A DNA stretch of 64,000 nt. It comes from Rallus limicola. Its lineage: Eukaryota > Chordata > Aves > Gruiformes > Rallidae. Location: assembly GCA_022605955.1 (NCBI GenBank), contig JAKCOZ010000005.1, positions 56,293,750 through 56,357,749 of the forward strand. The letters are read 5' to 3'. Within the stretch, counting starts at the first letter, position 1. Every line of letters starts with the position of its first letter. Below the pieces are notes generated by a model. That model was not told the origin of the DNA. It searched no databases and worked only from the letters and a program-made list of their open reading frames with translations. Of the stretch, positions 46,301 through 59,196 are shown piece by piece. The position numbers were made by a program, and so were the translations under genes.

Positions 46301-49300
46301 GGGGACCCTGTTCCAGGAGCAGGGCCCAAACCCTCTTACACCAGGCACACTGCAAACCAGTAACCCCAAAGGCAGGCCCTCCCTCTGCGGGCTGGCAGCC
46401 CCCGAGATGCTCGGTGTCCTGCCATTGTCCTGCTCTGGCCTCCAGCAACGGCTGTCTTGTCCTGTCAGCAGCAATCCACGTGCTCCTCAGCTGGATCCCA
46501 CCAGTGCTTGGGATCTGTTGTATCCAGGATGTCGACCATATGTTGTGTGAGGTGCCCAGCACGTCTGAGGAATGGCACAATGAAGATACTTTCTTTCCCT
46601 GGTCCCCGGGGATAGCGCTTCTGGATCATCTCTGCTGTGTACTTACTGCAGTCCCTGCGTGCAGTCAGCCTGACACAGAGTCCCTGCCAGCATCCAGCAC
46701 CAGCCAGTGCTCCTCTCCTCTGCAATCCAGCTTGCCTCCTTGGACACCACAGCTTGTTTCCATGCACATATAAGAGAGGCAATCTTCTTGCTGTCCTTCA
46801 TTCCCGTGGTCAAACTGTTCACAAGGCAACCTCCTTGGAGAGCGCTGCAGAGGGATGACTTGCAGTTGGGGATTTCTCTTTTTCCCTCTGCCCTCACATG
46901 TTTAAAAGAAAAAATCCAGCCCATTCCAATCTTCAATGCATGTTTAAGCTTGATGAGTTGTTCTTAGACTTGCTCCCTCTCTTTCCACTGCTCACAGAAG
47001 ATGCTCACATGGCTTGAGAAGTCCATGGATGCCATTGGGTGTCATGGATAGAGTTAAGCTCCTCGTTGGGGCAGGACAGCTCTGCCTTGCTGCCTTTCTC
47101 CAAGCTCTGCCTACAGAACTTAGCTAGCCTTTTCTGGAGGGAGGGGATCAGCCCCCCTCAGCCTTGCAGGTGTTTTCTCAGATGCTCTGACAGCTTGCCC
47201 TTCATCACGGGCTCCCCAAACACAACCCAAGTTTACAAACCACACAAGTCTTCATATGCCTGCTATTTAGATTCCTGACTTAAACAAAGCAGTATGATTG
47301 CTATTACTGTGGGGAAGTCATTTATTCTTGTGGTTTATTTACAGAAGGCAACATGCAACCAGCAGGTCCACCATTGTTCCCATATCAGTCCTTGGGGCTG
47401 GCAATACTGAGCAATAGCAAACACATCACAAGAAACCACCTTTAACTATTCATATGCTCTCCAGGGAAAACCAAGGTCTCTGATGAAGAGGAAACAAACA
47501 AAAGATCTTTGAACTGTAAATCATGACTGCAATAGCTTTGTTCTTGGTTTCACCAGAGTTTTGTTTTATCTGAGACCATAATTTGTTTTCAGTGATGCAC
47601 TAGATTAAATTAATTGATGTTTAGAACAATATCCATTTCCTCTTGCAAGTGCTTTCACTGATGGCATGATCTTATCTGACTTGTTATCCCTGCTGGCTCT
47701 GTTTTCCTGACCTCCCCTTAGCATCACATGTTTCAGAGGCTTTTCTTTCTGTTCTCTCTCTTTTTTTTTTTTTAATTATAAAAGGGTTGTTTGTTGTTGA
47801 AAACATCCAAATTCTTCCTCCAGCTGTTAATTCTTTCTTGTGGGCAATTGGTGAGCTCCTTCTCTGAGGGAAATAAGGGTATTTTCCTGAATAAGTGTTT
47901 CTGGGGTCCCATCATCAGTGTGGTGCAATGGCCTCTCACCTGCTCCATGACTCCTGGTTGGATGCATGACAGACCTTATGGGAGGAGGTAAGTCCACCTT
48001 TTGCAGTGTCTGGACCAAAGACCTCAACAGAAGTCTTGCTGGGAAGGAATTCAGGAGTTTTAGTGTCCCCACCTGAATTTGCACCAAACCAGCACAGCCA
48101 CATGAAGAGATTTTAGTTCACATGAGTCTTTGTACAGCTAAGAGGCATGCCCTCCACAGTGAGGTGTCAGCCTTGAACAGTATGAACGCGGTGCCCTGAG
48201 GAGACCTTGCTCATCCAGCTCCTGAGGCTGACATCTCCAGAGGAGGTGAGACATATGGAAGGCTTGAGAATGTGCTTGCAGCATCCATACAGATCTGTAG
48301 AGTCTGGTTGTGTTGGGCAGGATCTCCTTGAAAAATACCTTGGACCTGTTGCGTTCTGGAGACATAAAACCTTAGAAACCCATATTTTGACCAAATTGCA
48401 GAGATACAATTTGTTTCAAAAGTCTGATCTCTGATGATGGAGGCCTGAAGGAAGTGAAGGTATCTGCCTTGTGTACTAAGTACTGTCTTTACTGCTCAGG
48501 CAGGTAGAGAAATGCTGTCACCTCCTATGCAACATGGGGAAGAGCAAACAAGTGGGTGAAATGAACACCTGGGATCTGCATATCACACCAGATTGTATTT
48601 CAACCCTGCATCAAAGCCAGAAATGTACAGTTATCACTGTCAGGGATGCTAATAGACTTCTGGCATAGATGTGAATTGCTCACAATCATCTGGACAGAAA
48701 AATTAAAATTGAAACCAACATATTTTGCAGCTTGATTAGAAAAGGGTGAGGATGTTTCTCTGGAGAAAGAGTTTAGATGCATCACAGAACAGAACTCAAG
48801 GACATTTGCTCTGTTGCTATTTCCATGTGTAATTATTGCAGTCCTTTCCTGCACCCAATCTCTAGCACTGGTCATGGCTGGAGAAACAGTTGGAATCCAG
48901 ATGAACCTTTGGCCCAACAAAGTGCTGCCAATATTGTACTCCAGTCACATGGTCCTTTATGATCTTTCCCATAAGACAAGACAGCACTGCACAAGTGGAA
49001 AGTGGCTGCAACCTTCCCCATGGGTCTTGTTTGTACTTGGAGATGACAATCTTGTACTTGCAAATGGAAGGTGGTGGTAGGTGTGCAGCAGAGGCTGATG
49101 AACCCCTTGGAGATTGTGAGCATTTGTGTTCTGCTCTGAATGCTGGAGTTGTGTTTTTCTAAGCCACAGATGGCAATGAGTAACAACTCCAGTACATGGT
49201 CAACAATGGGAGCATCTGGATGCCAGAGGAGATTTCCAGCAGATGGGTCACTGGGCTTGGGGAAAGAGCAAATGATACATCCAGAAATACTCTTACCTTA

Positions 49301-49886
49301 TAGCACAGGTTGGTCAGCGGTCTGGTGGCTACAAAAGACCAAATAATAAAGCAGTGCCTTGCAAAGCTTTCAGCTCATGCCTGGGGAGAGCTGTGGAGCA
49401 GCAAGGACTCAGGGTGTGGAGCAGAAGAACTTGCTCACTGTGTCTTTCTTTTGGTGATGTATCTCACCTGGATGTTGCTGTTGCTGCTGTTCTTTCCCAT
49501 TTGCACAGAGCTCACCTAAAAAGGGTAGGGAGAAAAGATATGGTGAAGAGTCTCCACAAACAATCTGTCATCTGGAAATTATTTGCTGAGATCTGGTAAC
49601 TGAATGTTCTTGTAGCCACTAATTGTGTTCACTAAAGAGAAAGGAAGAGGTAAAAATCATGGTGCTTTTGGTTCTCCCCCATACTTGAACAACCATAATT
49701 AGAAATCATAAGCTGTAATTAAAATAAAAAAGGAGTGGAGGGAAGCTTATCGAGGACCTGTGTTGTTTAATTGAGTTAGATGTTTAATTAAATCATCTTG
49801 GTGTCACAGAAGTGCAATCCCAAAGACCACATTTCTGCCCTCATGGAACTATTAGCAACCACTGAAGACACCCAGCACCATCCACT
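43321..49886. other. About 6.5 kb of unique sequence, no gene recognised
   Basis: No exon or interspersed repeat was identified. A small 14-base tandem sits at 44363-44407 and a poly(T) at about 47761-47774. The longest frames (46150-46773 plus, 46191-46580 and 46465-46782 minus) overlap one another in a GC-rich patch and show no domain. A CT/CTG-rich spot is at about 49474-49492. Confidence 0.45.
44363..44407. repeat. Short tandem repeat, about 3.3 x 14 bp
   Basis: Units 'ctggtattaataaa', 'ctggtattaattc' and 'ctggtattattaaa', followed by 'ctgg'. Confidence 0.9.
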
Positions 49887-50270
49887 GAATCACAGAATCA
49901 TGGAATCACAGGGTTGGAAAAGACCTTGAACATCATGGAGTCCAACCATCCCTGTCCTGTGCTAAACCAGATCCCTGAGCACCTCATCTCCCCTCTGTTC
50001 AACACACCCCCAGGGCTGGGGACTCAGCCCCCTCCCTGGGCAGCCTGGGCCAGGCCCTGACAACTCTGCCAGGGAAGAACTTTGCCCTCCCAGCTGAGCT
50101 GACCTTGCCCTGGCACAGCTTGAGCCCATTGCCCCTTGTCCCAGCTCCTGGCCCCTGGCTGAAGAGACCAGCGCCCACCTCTCTGCACCCTCCTGGCAGG
50201 GCAGTGGAGGTGGGGAGAAGGTCTCCCCTCAGCCTCCTCTTCTCCAGGCTAAACATCCCCAGCTCCCTCA
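49887..50270 (-). mobile_element. CR1 LINE, about 385-bp 3' end, antisense
   Basis: Plus-strand order: 'gaatcacagaatcatgg', 'cacagggttggaaaagacc', 'atcatggagtccaacca', 'gggcagcctgggccaggccc', 'cagctcctggcccctggctg', 'agcctcctcttctccagg'. It is the reverse-complement counterpart of 19758-20045. Minus-strand peptides [15 protein letters not shown] and GTRGNGLKL confirm CR1 ORF2. 5'-truncated. Confidence 0.95.
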
Positions 50271-52986
50271 AAAACCACGCCAAATCTTTTAGAACTAGGG
50301 TGATCTTGAAGCATTAAGTGGGCTCTCAAGCACACTGCTTTCACCACAGCACCAGGTGACCCAACACAGCCTTCCTTTCAGCCCAACTTTGCAGCTATCC
50401 CCAACACAAAATCCTATAAGGGAGCAGAGAAGGCTTCATTTCCAAAGATCTTTCTCTCTGTTTCTCTTTTTTCCCTTTGACACTCATTTCTGAAGCAGAT
50501 TTCTCCCCCCTCCTCACCCCAGCTCCCCATATTTATTTTATTACAAGCATTTTCGCTAAAACGATTAACTCAATTTAAAATTTCAACTGTTTCCTTGCCA
50601 AGGATTTTAGGAATTTTCATTATTTCCTTTGGGAATTCTGAGACTGCGGTTTAGCCAGTTTGGAGTTCAAGACATGAGAAATGCCAGCACAACTGAGGAC
50701 TTGGCTGTAAAAACCTTTTCAACATGAAAGAATTCCAGTGTTTTATAAAAGGAAGTGTAGTACTTGAGCAGATATGTTGATATAACTAAGGTCTTAACAA
50801 AACGAAAGCCAATCTATTATTGCTTAAGTATCAAAGAAATCCCTTTGTAAAGGTGCTAAGCCCTGCTGGAGGAACACAAAACATGTCTATTTATTTGTTG
50901 TGTATTTAAATGGTTTATGTGTGATTAAGGAGCCAAGCCAGCATTACTGAGCTGGCTGGGGTTTTGGAGCGCTGTGGCTGTAGGCAAACATTAGTAAAAA
51001 GGTGAAACTTCTCCTCTGCTTGGATGGGTCTGCAGCCTTTAGCAGGGCTGGTATTTAAAGGAGGTCTCTCCAGCCATGGGAGAATGGGTGCTTTTCTGAA
51101 AGCTGGCCTTCAAAATCAGATCCCCTCTCTGCTGGTTCAGTCCTCCAGATATAAGGGACTGATTCTGACCCCGTCAGACCCTGTGGATGAAGGCTGACCT
51201 TGGACTGCCATTATAGCCCTTTGTGTTTTGCCTCATGCTGTATGTTGGGTTATCGACTGTAGTGCTGCTCTCTGCTAATAAAACCCCCTTGGGGCTGATG
51301 CTGGTAGGTGAGAACCATATCGCTTTGCTTTGCTCTGCTTGGAGTGGGCAAAGTGCTCCTGGTACAGCCCTGGAGAGCTGCTTCTGCAGGGGCCAGGGCT
51401 GGAGATAGATGATCAGTTCTGCACAGCCGTGGAAACCACTCCCTGAGGGGAGCCAGCAGCAGAGGGCTGTCCCATGGACTCAGCCTGTGTGTGCTGGAGC
51501 AGTCCCAGGAGCTGGCTGTGCCAAGGGCACACATTTGACCCCACATGTGGGGGCTATTCAATCTCTTCTCTGGACCTACACCCAAGCCCACATCGTTTGA
51601 CCCTTTTGTATCTCATGGCTCGAACACCACAATTCCCTGAGAGCTTTGCAGGGTCAGGATCCTGCCCTTCTCAGTTACACAGCAGGGAAACAAACAGTTG
51701 TGTTACCATGGGGGCCAAGTGATGCTGCTGTCATTATAACAGTTGGTGCCTCGCCTTGTCCTCTTCTCCCTGTATCACACCAGGGAGGGAGAAAGTGCGT
51801 GCCATCTCTTGGCCATGCCAGTGAGGCCCTGGGAAAGGCATGTGAGCAGAAGGCAGGTATTTATGGGTGGTTGGAGAAGTGCTGTGCTCTGGCTAGCATC
51901 TGCTTTGGCCAACATCTGCTAGTCAGGAGATCAGCTTGGGAACTGGAGACACTTTGCTCGGAAACCTCTGTGTCTGCTGAAGCCCTGATCATCCTGCTGA
52001 AAAGTGACTTAATTGGTGACACTTTATAGACACCCCAGCTGCACGGTTGTCCCAGCTTCTCTATAAAAAAAGGGTGCCAATGTTTTAACATAAACAGGAT
52101 GCTGAACACTGATCCAGTGCAGTTCCTGATGAAAACAAGTGTGCTCTCATGCTGTTCTTATGCGCCACAAGCTGCGATGGTTGTCAGCAGGGTGATAGTC
52201 CTGAGGGACAGCTCATTTCCCACTGCTCCAGGAATGATGCTGCTCAAAAATGAGGTCACAGGATGGCCCAACACCTAAGGAGAAGTTTAGGTCTTGCCAG
52301 TGTTAGAGCTTTGCTGAGCAGTAGCATGTCTATCCTGGGACTGATGGCTCCCCTTTCTTTTTACTACTTCTCCACATCTTGTGATCTGTGGAACAGCACC
52401 TGCTAGAGATGAGAAAGAAAAAGAAAAGGGTTTTTTTCTGCAATTTATCAGAGCAAATGTGTCACTTTGGATTCTTAGTCTTCAGGGTCCCATTTTGCCA
52501 TGTCACTGAAATGCCTGGTTTACTGACCCTCCACCCCCCAACACCCTCTTTCTGCACATCCCCCCCATCTGTGGTACCCATAGCTGGCCCCTAAAAATAA
52601 TCATTGAGAATCGTTCCTGGAAAAGAAACAACCCAACAAACAAGACACCAAACCCTGCAGCCTGGGCCCCTGCTCAGGAGGAGTTTGGCTGAGGCAGGCA
52701 CGATGCCACCAGCAAGGGACACGAACAATAGGGACTTGGCAGGGGGCATAACAAGGGGGCTGACAGTAGGGGCTGAGCTCAGGAAAGTACATGCAAGCCC
52801 TGGGAGCCGGCAACCGGGTGTACATGTCTCTCTGGAGCCTGAGAAACTGTACTTTAACCAAGTCAGGCAGATATTGAGGTGATTTTCTCCAGGCAGAAAG
52901 TACTGGCCTACCAAAAGGCACCAAAAAGTGCATCCCAGAAAACACAGGCCACTGCGTGGAGCTGGGGGACCCTGAGGGGTGCTCAT
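50271..52986. other. Unique sequence, no gene recognised
   Basis: About 2.7 kb with no exon or interspersed repeat identified. Mutually overlapping frames (for example 51646-52029, and 52601-53017 on the minus strand) are taken as chance. Confidence 0.5.
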
Positions 52987-53244
52987 GACAGGACAAGGGG
53001 CAATGGCTGCAAGTCACAGTTTAGGAAGTTCTGCATCAACATGTGGAAGAACTTTCACACAGTGAGAGTGAGGGAGCCCTGGGCCAGGCTGCCCAGGGGG
53101 GTGTGGAGTCTCCTTCTCTGGAGAGATTCCAGCCCCGTCTGGACACCGCCCTGTGTGCCCTGTCCTAGGGACCCTGCTTTGGCAGGGGGTTGGACCTGAT
53201 GAGCTCTGGAGGTCCCTTCCAACCCCTACAGCTCTGTGAGTCTG
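52987..53244 (+). mobile_element. CR1 LINE, young-looking 3' end, sense strand
   Basis: Starts at 'gacaggacaaggggcaatgg' and ends at 'agctctgtgagtctg'. The ORF2 tail reads [20 protein letters not shown] and continues in the shifted frame shared with the 11.6 kb copy. 53070-53129 equals 11709-11768 and 27943-28002. The 3' UTR 'gtcctagggaccctgctttgg' and 'ttggacctgatgagctctgg' is nearly the same as in the 27.9 kb copy. Confidence 0.95.
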
Positions 53245-53245
53245 C

Positions 53246-53460
53246 GATACTGTCCCCGAGTTGGTCGGCGTGGCGGGAGGGAAAATGGAGGCAGGGCCCA
53301 TGGAGAGCAATCCCAGACGGGGTCTGCCCTTGGGGCTAAACCCAACTCTGAGCATAGGCAGTGGAGGCCACAGTCAGGGAAAGGCTTTGCCAAGTCCTCC
53401 ACGTACGTCCGCGCGCGGGAGAAAACCACACGCGATCTGTCAGAGACAGCTCGGAGAGGC
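53246..53460. promoter_or_regulatory. Small CpG-dense patch
   Basis: About fifteen CpG in roughly 215 bases, concentrated at 53400-53435 ('cacgtacgtccgcgcgcggg'), in a window where CpG is otherwise sparse. It begins directly after the CR1 3' end. A local unmethylated element or minor promoter is possible; no TATA box, exon or transcript evidence is visible. Confidence 0.3.
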
Positions 53461-54711
53461 CCCAGTTAATGGGCTCCCCATCTGAAAGGTCGTTCTGTTC
53501 TCCATTCAAAGTCTCCCCTCACCTTGAGTGGTGTCTCTAATTGTAAACAAACACGAAGGAAGGTCAGAGTTTAAAAAAAAAAAGAAAGAAGCCAAACCCA
53601 ACAACCGAGCCCCAAAGGAGGCCCCATCCTTCCCCCCGCCCCGGTGCTAAAAATGCAGGTAATACTGGTTTTATTTTCCTCCAACTAAAATTTATGATGA
53701 TGTCATGCGTGTGGCCGAGCAGAGTAGTTTTCCAACTGGGCAAATGAGGCTCGAGGATCTATTTAGTATTAATTTATTCACAGCAAATAAAAGCTTTGGG
53801 GCCAGAAGATGGGCAGCCCTGTAAAGCAGATCAAAAACCAACAGGGCTTAGGCCTTCTCTGCTCTGGTTGGCCCCAAGGCTTTTTGCCCAAACCCAAAGC
53901 TTTTGGCACCAAATTCCAGAGGACTTTCCATGAGGGAGGTGGGGATCCCTAGGGACTAACAACTCCTACTTTGGGGGTTTGGGATACCCCTATTTAAGGT
54001 CTGTGAGTAATAGGGATGTCTGGCAGCCAGAAAGGGTAATAAGCCACTCGTTAGAGCCCTGGCAATTGAGCGAGAAGATTTGCATCTCAGATAATGGCCA
54101 CCAACAGCCAAGTTGAAGTTTTGTTTTCACATCATAGGAAAAAATACCAAGTGCCAAGCCATGTGGTAAACCAAAATAGCTTATGAAGTGTGCAGGTTTT
54201 GGAATACGGATAAGGATGAACCAGGAAAAAAAAAAAAAAAAAAAAAAGAAAAAAAAAAGGGAGAAAAAAAAAAGTGGTTTTATATATAGATACTTAAAAA
54301 CCGAATAAATCACATGACCCAGCCCAAAAAAAGCTTCAGTGAAAAGTTTGTGTCTGGGATTAAGAGCACTAGTCATTACTTTAACTATGTATGGTATGTT
54401 CTCGTTTTGAAAAATGTGCACACCAAATATTTTAGCCTTTTCTCATGGAAGGATCCGAAAGGCTAAAAGCTTTTTAGTATTACGCAAATATTAGCCTTTC
54501 CAGGATGGTCCTGGCTGGCCAGCTCTTTCTTATAGTCCTATATTTTGCTGTCTGTACTTGTATGATGTCCCCTCTGACTCAGTGTGGGGGTTTCCAGGTT
54601 GGCTTTTTGTTTTAAGAAGGACTTTCTCCTGTTAAAGGTGGCAAAACAGAAGGCTGATCTGAACTGCATCTTGATTCTCTCCTGATTTCCACCAGGCCTG
54701 GCTGATAATCT
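53461..54711. other. Unique AT-rich sequence with a long poly(A) tract, no gene recognised
   Basis: Contains an A-rich tract at 53572-53589, a perfect octamer ATTTGCAT at 54078-54085 and a poly(A) tract at 54224-54274. No coding feature. Confidence 0.45.
54224..54274. repeat. Long poly(A) tract
   Basis: A run of about 23 A, a G, A9, GGGAG and another A run of about 10. No retrocopied gene body could be recognised on its 5' side, so I do not call a processed pseudogene. Confidence 0.92.
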
Positions 54712-54768
54712 TTGAGGGTTGGACCCGGTGGTCTCTGGAGGTCCCTTCCAACTCCTACGATTCTGTGA
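54712..54768 (+). mobile_element. CR1 LINE, 57-bp 3' terminal remnant, sense strand
   Basis: Only the end survives: 'gagggttggacccggtgg', 'tctctggaggtcccttcc', 'aactcctacgattctgtga'. Clear despite its length because it matches the terminal block of the 20.5, 27.9 and 53.0 kb copies. Confidence 0.88.
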
Positions 54769-55212
54769 AATGTTTTGGTGGGGTTTAGTGTGTTTTGGGG
54801 CTACTGGAATGTACCTGTTTTAATGTAGGGACAGTCCCATGGGGGACTTTGGGAAGGTCTTGGTGTGATGTGGCTCTTTCCCAAGCCACATGGGGACAGG
54901 GATTGTTCATGTAGTGTGAACATACAGAATTGAGTGAGAAGCAGCCTGCAGCCTTGCTGGATTATTTATGTTAATGGGACAGGATTTAGAGCTCTCCAGT
55001 GTTCCCAAGCCTCCCACTCCAGCCACCGAAGGAGATCTCATGCTGGAGATACGTGAACAAAGCCTCCCTCTGTTTCTCTGGAAGATAGAAGACAAACTTT
55101 ACCCAGACAGGCTTAATCTGTCATGGACATGCAAATGGCAGGTAGCTCTGCTAAATGGGCTGAGCTCAGGAGATGGGCTCATTCTCTTTGGTGGTGCCAT
55201 CAATTTTCATGA

Positions 55213-55275
55213 GGCCTTTGGGAAGTCACACAGTGTCCCTGTTAATAAAATGGGGGTAATGACACAGAGCAGCTC
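55213..55275 (+). mobile_element. Probable MIR (SINE) 3' relic, sense strand
   Basis: 'aggcctttgggaagtcacac' and, after about 15 bases, 'taataaaatgggggtaatgac' follow the order of the MIR core and 3' region ('gaccttgggcaagtcac', then 'tgtaaaatggggataatga'). Strong block order, short length. Confidence 0.45.
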
Positions 55276-55970
55276 GCCATATGCCTTACGTTCTGTGGAT
55301 AGACAGGGTGGTGTAAAACCAAGGTATCCCTCTATTATTATGGGTCTCAGCTAGACCACTTTTCAAAGCAAATTCTGCTCATTTGTTTGTTTGTTATGTT
55401 TTTAATTAAAATAACCGTCTTTTAAAAACTGGACTGGGTGCAGCAGTTTTTCATGCTTCTTCCTTTCCAACCCCATCCAGTTGTTAAAATACTTTAATTG
55501 ATGTAAAGCTCTGTTGGGCTGGTGATGCTGCTTTGGGGCATTCTGATAAATTAAAAAAAAAAAAAATAGAGAGAGAAAAAGAGCAATTTCTCCAATTTTG
55601 TTTGGCCATCCATCCCCTGTACAAACAAGCTGCATCGCCTTGCCTAAACTGAGATTTTGCAGGGCATGGAGCCCCCTGACTTTACATGGTGGCTTTGCAT
55701 CCCTGCAGCTTCTTTTGCTGCTGTGAGCAGCATTTGGGACTTGCACAGACTTCACTACACTGTGGGAGCTACATCAGTGCCAGAGTCCTCCGTCTAGACA
55801 AGCCCTTAAACCTGATTGCTTCATTCCATTACTGATAAAAAGCACTAGACATGGGAATGAGTTTTCCTCTCCATCCTTTCTTTTTTTTTTCCCCTTATAT
55901 CCCCAAGGAAGGAAGACTTGATTTTTTTCTGATCCACCCAAAAGAAACCACAGTAACCACAACTGCAATT

Positions 55971-56002
55971 ACATATATATATCTTTAAAAAAAAAAAAAA
56001 AA
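55971..56002. repeat. (AT)n and poly(A) simple repeat
   Basis: 'acatatatatatat' followed by 'cttt' and about 17 A. Confidence 0.9.
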
Positions 56003-58551
56003 CACACGCCAAAAAACCTTTCTGGCAATTCTTTTGCATTCTTTTTTAAGCTTCTTTGCTACATGTAGAACAATAAATGATTTAAAAATGAAACATAAAG
56101 GCATCTGTTTGCACTATATTTGAAATTAAATTGGATAAAGCTGAGAGGGAGCAGCTAGTGACTAATACCAAACAGTGCCCGAGTAATAGTATGACGAAGT
56201 TAACAGGACCCAAGTTAAGCTAAGTTTCTTCCTAAGGCAGGAAAGACTCCTTTTCTTAGCTCCCTCTAAATGTCACACTGACTTTTTGCAAGATGGGGCC
56301 AAAATATTTATTTTCTAAAGTTATTTCTGGTAGGCAACTGTTTTAGGGTGGTTTTTCTTTTTCCCTTTGTCCTAAGAACATGACAAAGCCAATTAGCATA
56401 GACACCAAGGGATGATTGTCTGGTGACTTGGCTGATATGGAGCCATCACCAGTATAAAATTCTCACATCAAAGTATTTTAGTGACTTACTGGAGAAAACA
56501 GAGCACGAACCAAAAGTGACAGAAAAGAAGCATCTGGATGTTTTGCTTGGTTTTATCCCATCTGCCCACTTGTTTAAATTGCTCATGTGGTATTATTGTT
56601 TCAGAGGAGGCCAAGCTCTAGCTGCTCAATGGTTTGGGGGACACAAGACTGGGGGGAATGTGGAATTTGAGGGAGTCATACTGCTGTTCCCTGGAACATT
56701 TTCAGTGACCCAGTTCTTGGGATGTGGTAGATGGGTGGGTGGTGCGTGGACATGGTGGGTCCCACGGAGGGGACATGGCATTGCTTTCATGGTGAGGAGT
56801 CCTCTACTCTCAGCCCCTCTCCCCCACAAAGCTGGTTATTTTGCATAGTAGTTCCTGATATTAAGAGACACATCCTATGGGTGTCTGCATTTCCAACAAA
56901 CTGCCCTAAGAGGTCGGCTTTGAGCCTGAAGTCCTCTTTCTACAAACATCCCATCCTCTGTAGGCTTCTGGAGGGATACGAGATGACCAGGAAGGCAGCT
57001 GGCAGCTATGTTGGCAGCCACAAACCTGCCGCTGAGATACACCGTGTTGGATTTGATCTTATCATCTCCACAATTAAAAAGAAGTATCAGTTCCACAAAG
57101 CCCATAACCACAGCACTGGTGTAATTACAGCAGTCTCACAGGGCATTCACACTGCAGGATTATTCCTGTCCTGCCAGCTATAAATTATGTACTAAATACA
57201 GCCCATAATGAAAAAAATGGCATCCTCTGAGCAGCTACCAAGACCATTTTAAGTGCTTGGTTATTACAAGATGATGGAGAATTTGTAATGAGCCTATTGT
57301 TATGGTTTGGTTCTCTTTTGCACTTGGAGTGGTGGTGGCAGGGAATTTGTCCTTTTATTTTCATATATTTCCATCTTTTTAAAGGCTTTTAGCACTCAAT
57401 AAAGCTTCAATGTTCATGACAATATTCAGACAAGCTAGTTAATGAATCTGGGTCTTCAGCAATCACAAACGGACTTTAAATAAAATTTCTATTCTATTTA
57501 TAGTCCTTTCTAACTTCAATTTTTTGCCTAACTGCCTCGCAAAGCAGAAGTATGCACACAGTAAGTGCCCATAGATGACCCTGGGGCTATTTGCTTATTT
57601 TCTTAGGTAAAAGAGAAAAATACAGTGATTATTCATCAGAACTGAAGGCCTCTGTGCCCATGCAGCAAGCAGAACTCTGGGTTTGCATTAGCTATTTGTG
57701 TTCACTCTAGGATAGCTCCTTGAATCAGCAACATCTATACTATTGCCTTGACCTGTCAACGTGGGAAGACTTTTCCAAAGTGGAGCTGAGGACAAGCTGC
57801 CCAAGGTTAGGCACTGATGGATATAGGTGTGCTCAGTGTGGTTTCCATGCTCTTGGGTAGTTCTGGTGTCATACTAAGAAGAGAAGTGTGATACTTGGTC
57901 TTCATGGGCACTTTGGGGTATTTTGCCCATGATGGTTTGTGATCTTCAAGGTGCCATTGCTATTGTGCATAAGGATTTCTGTTAAACATGGTCTCATGCC
58001 TCAGAGATGGGATAGGAGTTTGTTTGTGAAAAGTTAGATTAATGAGCTGAAAACGTTCTTCTGAGCTGGGAGATGATTTTGGACCTTCCCCCCTACTTTA
58101 AATTCAATGCAAAGGGCCAGCTTGTGGCAGGGCAAGTGTCAGGAGCCCCTCAGTCCTGTCCTTTCTCTCAAACTAATAAATCTAACGAGTTAACGTGGGT
58201 GATGCTCCTAGTTCTGGACTGCTGTGAGCTGGAGCACTGTCATCTCTGAGTGCACACCTGCAAATGAAACTGAAAACACACAAGAAGTATAGGATGAAGA
58301 ACAGAAAAAACCCAGCAATATTCTTGGCTATTTGGCCAAGAAAGGACAGACAAAAGATTGGCCTCAAGTGTCTCTTTATCCAAGGAATAGGTATTTTAAA
58401 ACTTGAAAAACCCAGTCACAGAATAAGAGCATTTGCAGATAGAGGAGGGGGCTTTACTGAGCCAGTACAGCCAATCCCCTCCTATTTGAAGGCAAAGTGG
58501 GATAAAAAAGAAAAACAAGGAAAAAAAAGAAAACAAATTAAGTATATTTCC

Positions 58552-58960
58552 AGAATTACAGAAATATTAGTGGAAAGGGATCTCTGGAGGTCTGTATGTT
58601 CTGCATGGAATGGGATCAGTTCATCCATGACTTTAGTTGAGCCTTGAAAACCTCCAGGGATGAAGATTGTCACTGCATTCCAAATGACCTGTCCCAGTGC
58701 TGCACCACCTTTTAGTGAAGGCACTTCTAATGTTGAATCTGAACCCCTTGAGCTTCAAGGCCACTGCTCCTTGTTATAGTTTCTGTCCTGACTGAGAAGC
58801 CCTGATAAAGCCATGCTGGTAGTGTTCCCAGATTCTCAGTATCCCCTATGAACTCCCCATCCCCTCACCCCCCTCAGGTATGCCCCAAACTGGAAACAAT
58901 GCCCTAGGTATGGCCTCACCTGTGCTGTACTGTCAGATCTGTAGCATCTACCAGAAAAGC
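58552..58960 (-). mobile_element. Old CR1 LINE, about 400 bp, antisense
   Basis: Decayed but recognisable block order on the plus strand: 'gaattacagaaatattag', 'aaagggatctctggaggtc', 'gaaaacctccagggatga', 'cccagtgctgcaccacc', 'ttttagtgaaggcacttc', 'ttgaatctgaaccccttgag', and further on 'gccccaaactggaaacaatg' and 'ggtatggcctcacctgtgctg', corresponding to the ORF2 C-terminus. Divergence is visibly higher than in the other copies. Confidence 0.75.
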
Positions 58961-59196
58961 AGAACTGGGTTGTATCCAGGCTCTCCACAGAGGAGGGACA
59001 GCAAAAGTCAGAGAAGACTGACAAGTCGTTCCTTGCCTGTGTTGCTCCTTATGGGTCTCAGCTGGGATGGTTTGGATGTGGGTCTGGGTGGAAGACTCCC
59101 AAATTCTTGAATGTTTGTCGCCAGAACTGTGTTTGGGTTGGATCTGTGAAGTTTGTAGTGCTCCACCAGAGCAAGTTATTTGTTCTAGCAAAATGC

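Larger units (their letters stand above)
54769..58551. other. Unique sequence, one possible MIR relic, no gene recognised
   Basis: About 3.8 kb. Simple repeats are at 55552-55580 (A13, then GA-rich) and 55971-56002 ((AT)n then A17). 57200-57560 is AT-rich with ATTA-type motifs and could be constrained non-coding DNA, but there is no way to test that here. Confidence 0.45.

Noticed and set aside
54224..54274. Poly(A) tract considered as the tail of a processed pseudogene
   Set aside because: No coding-like or repeat body upstream, no flanking direct repeats that I could find, and the tract is interrupted.
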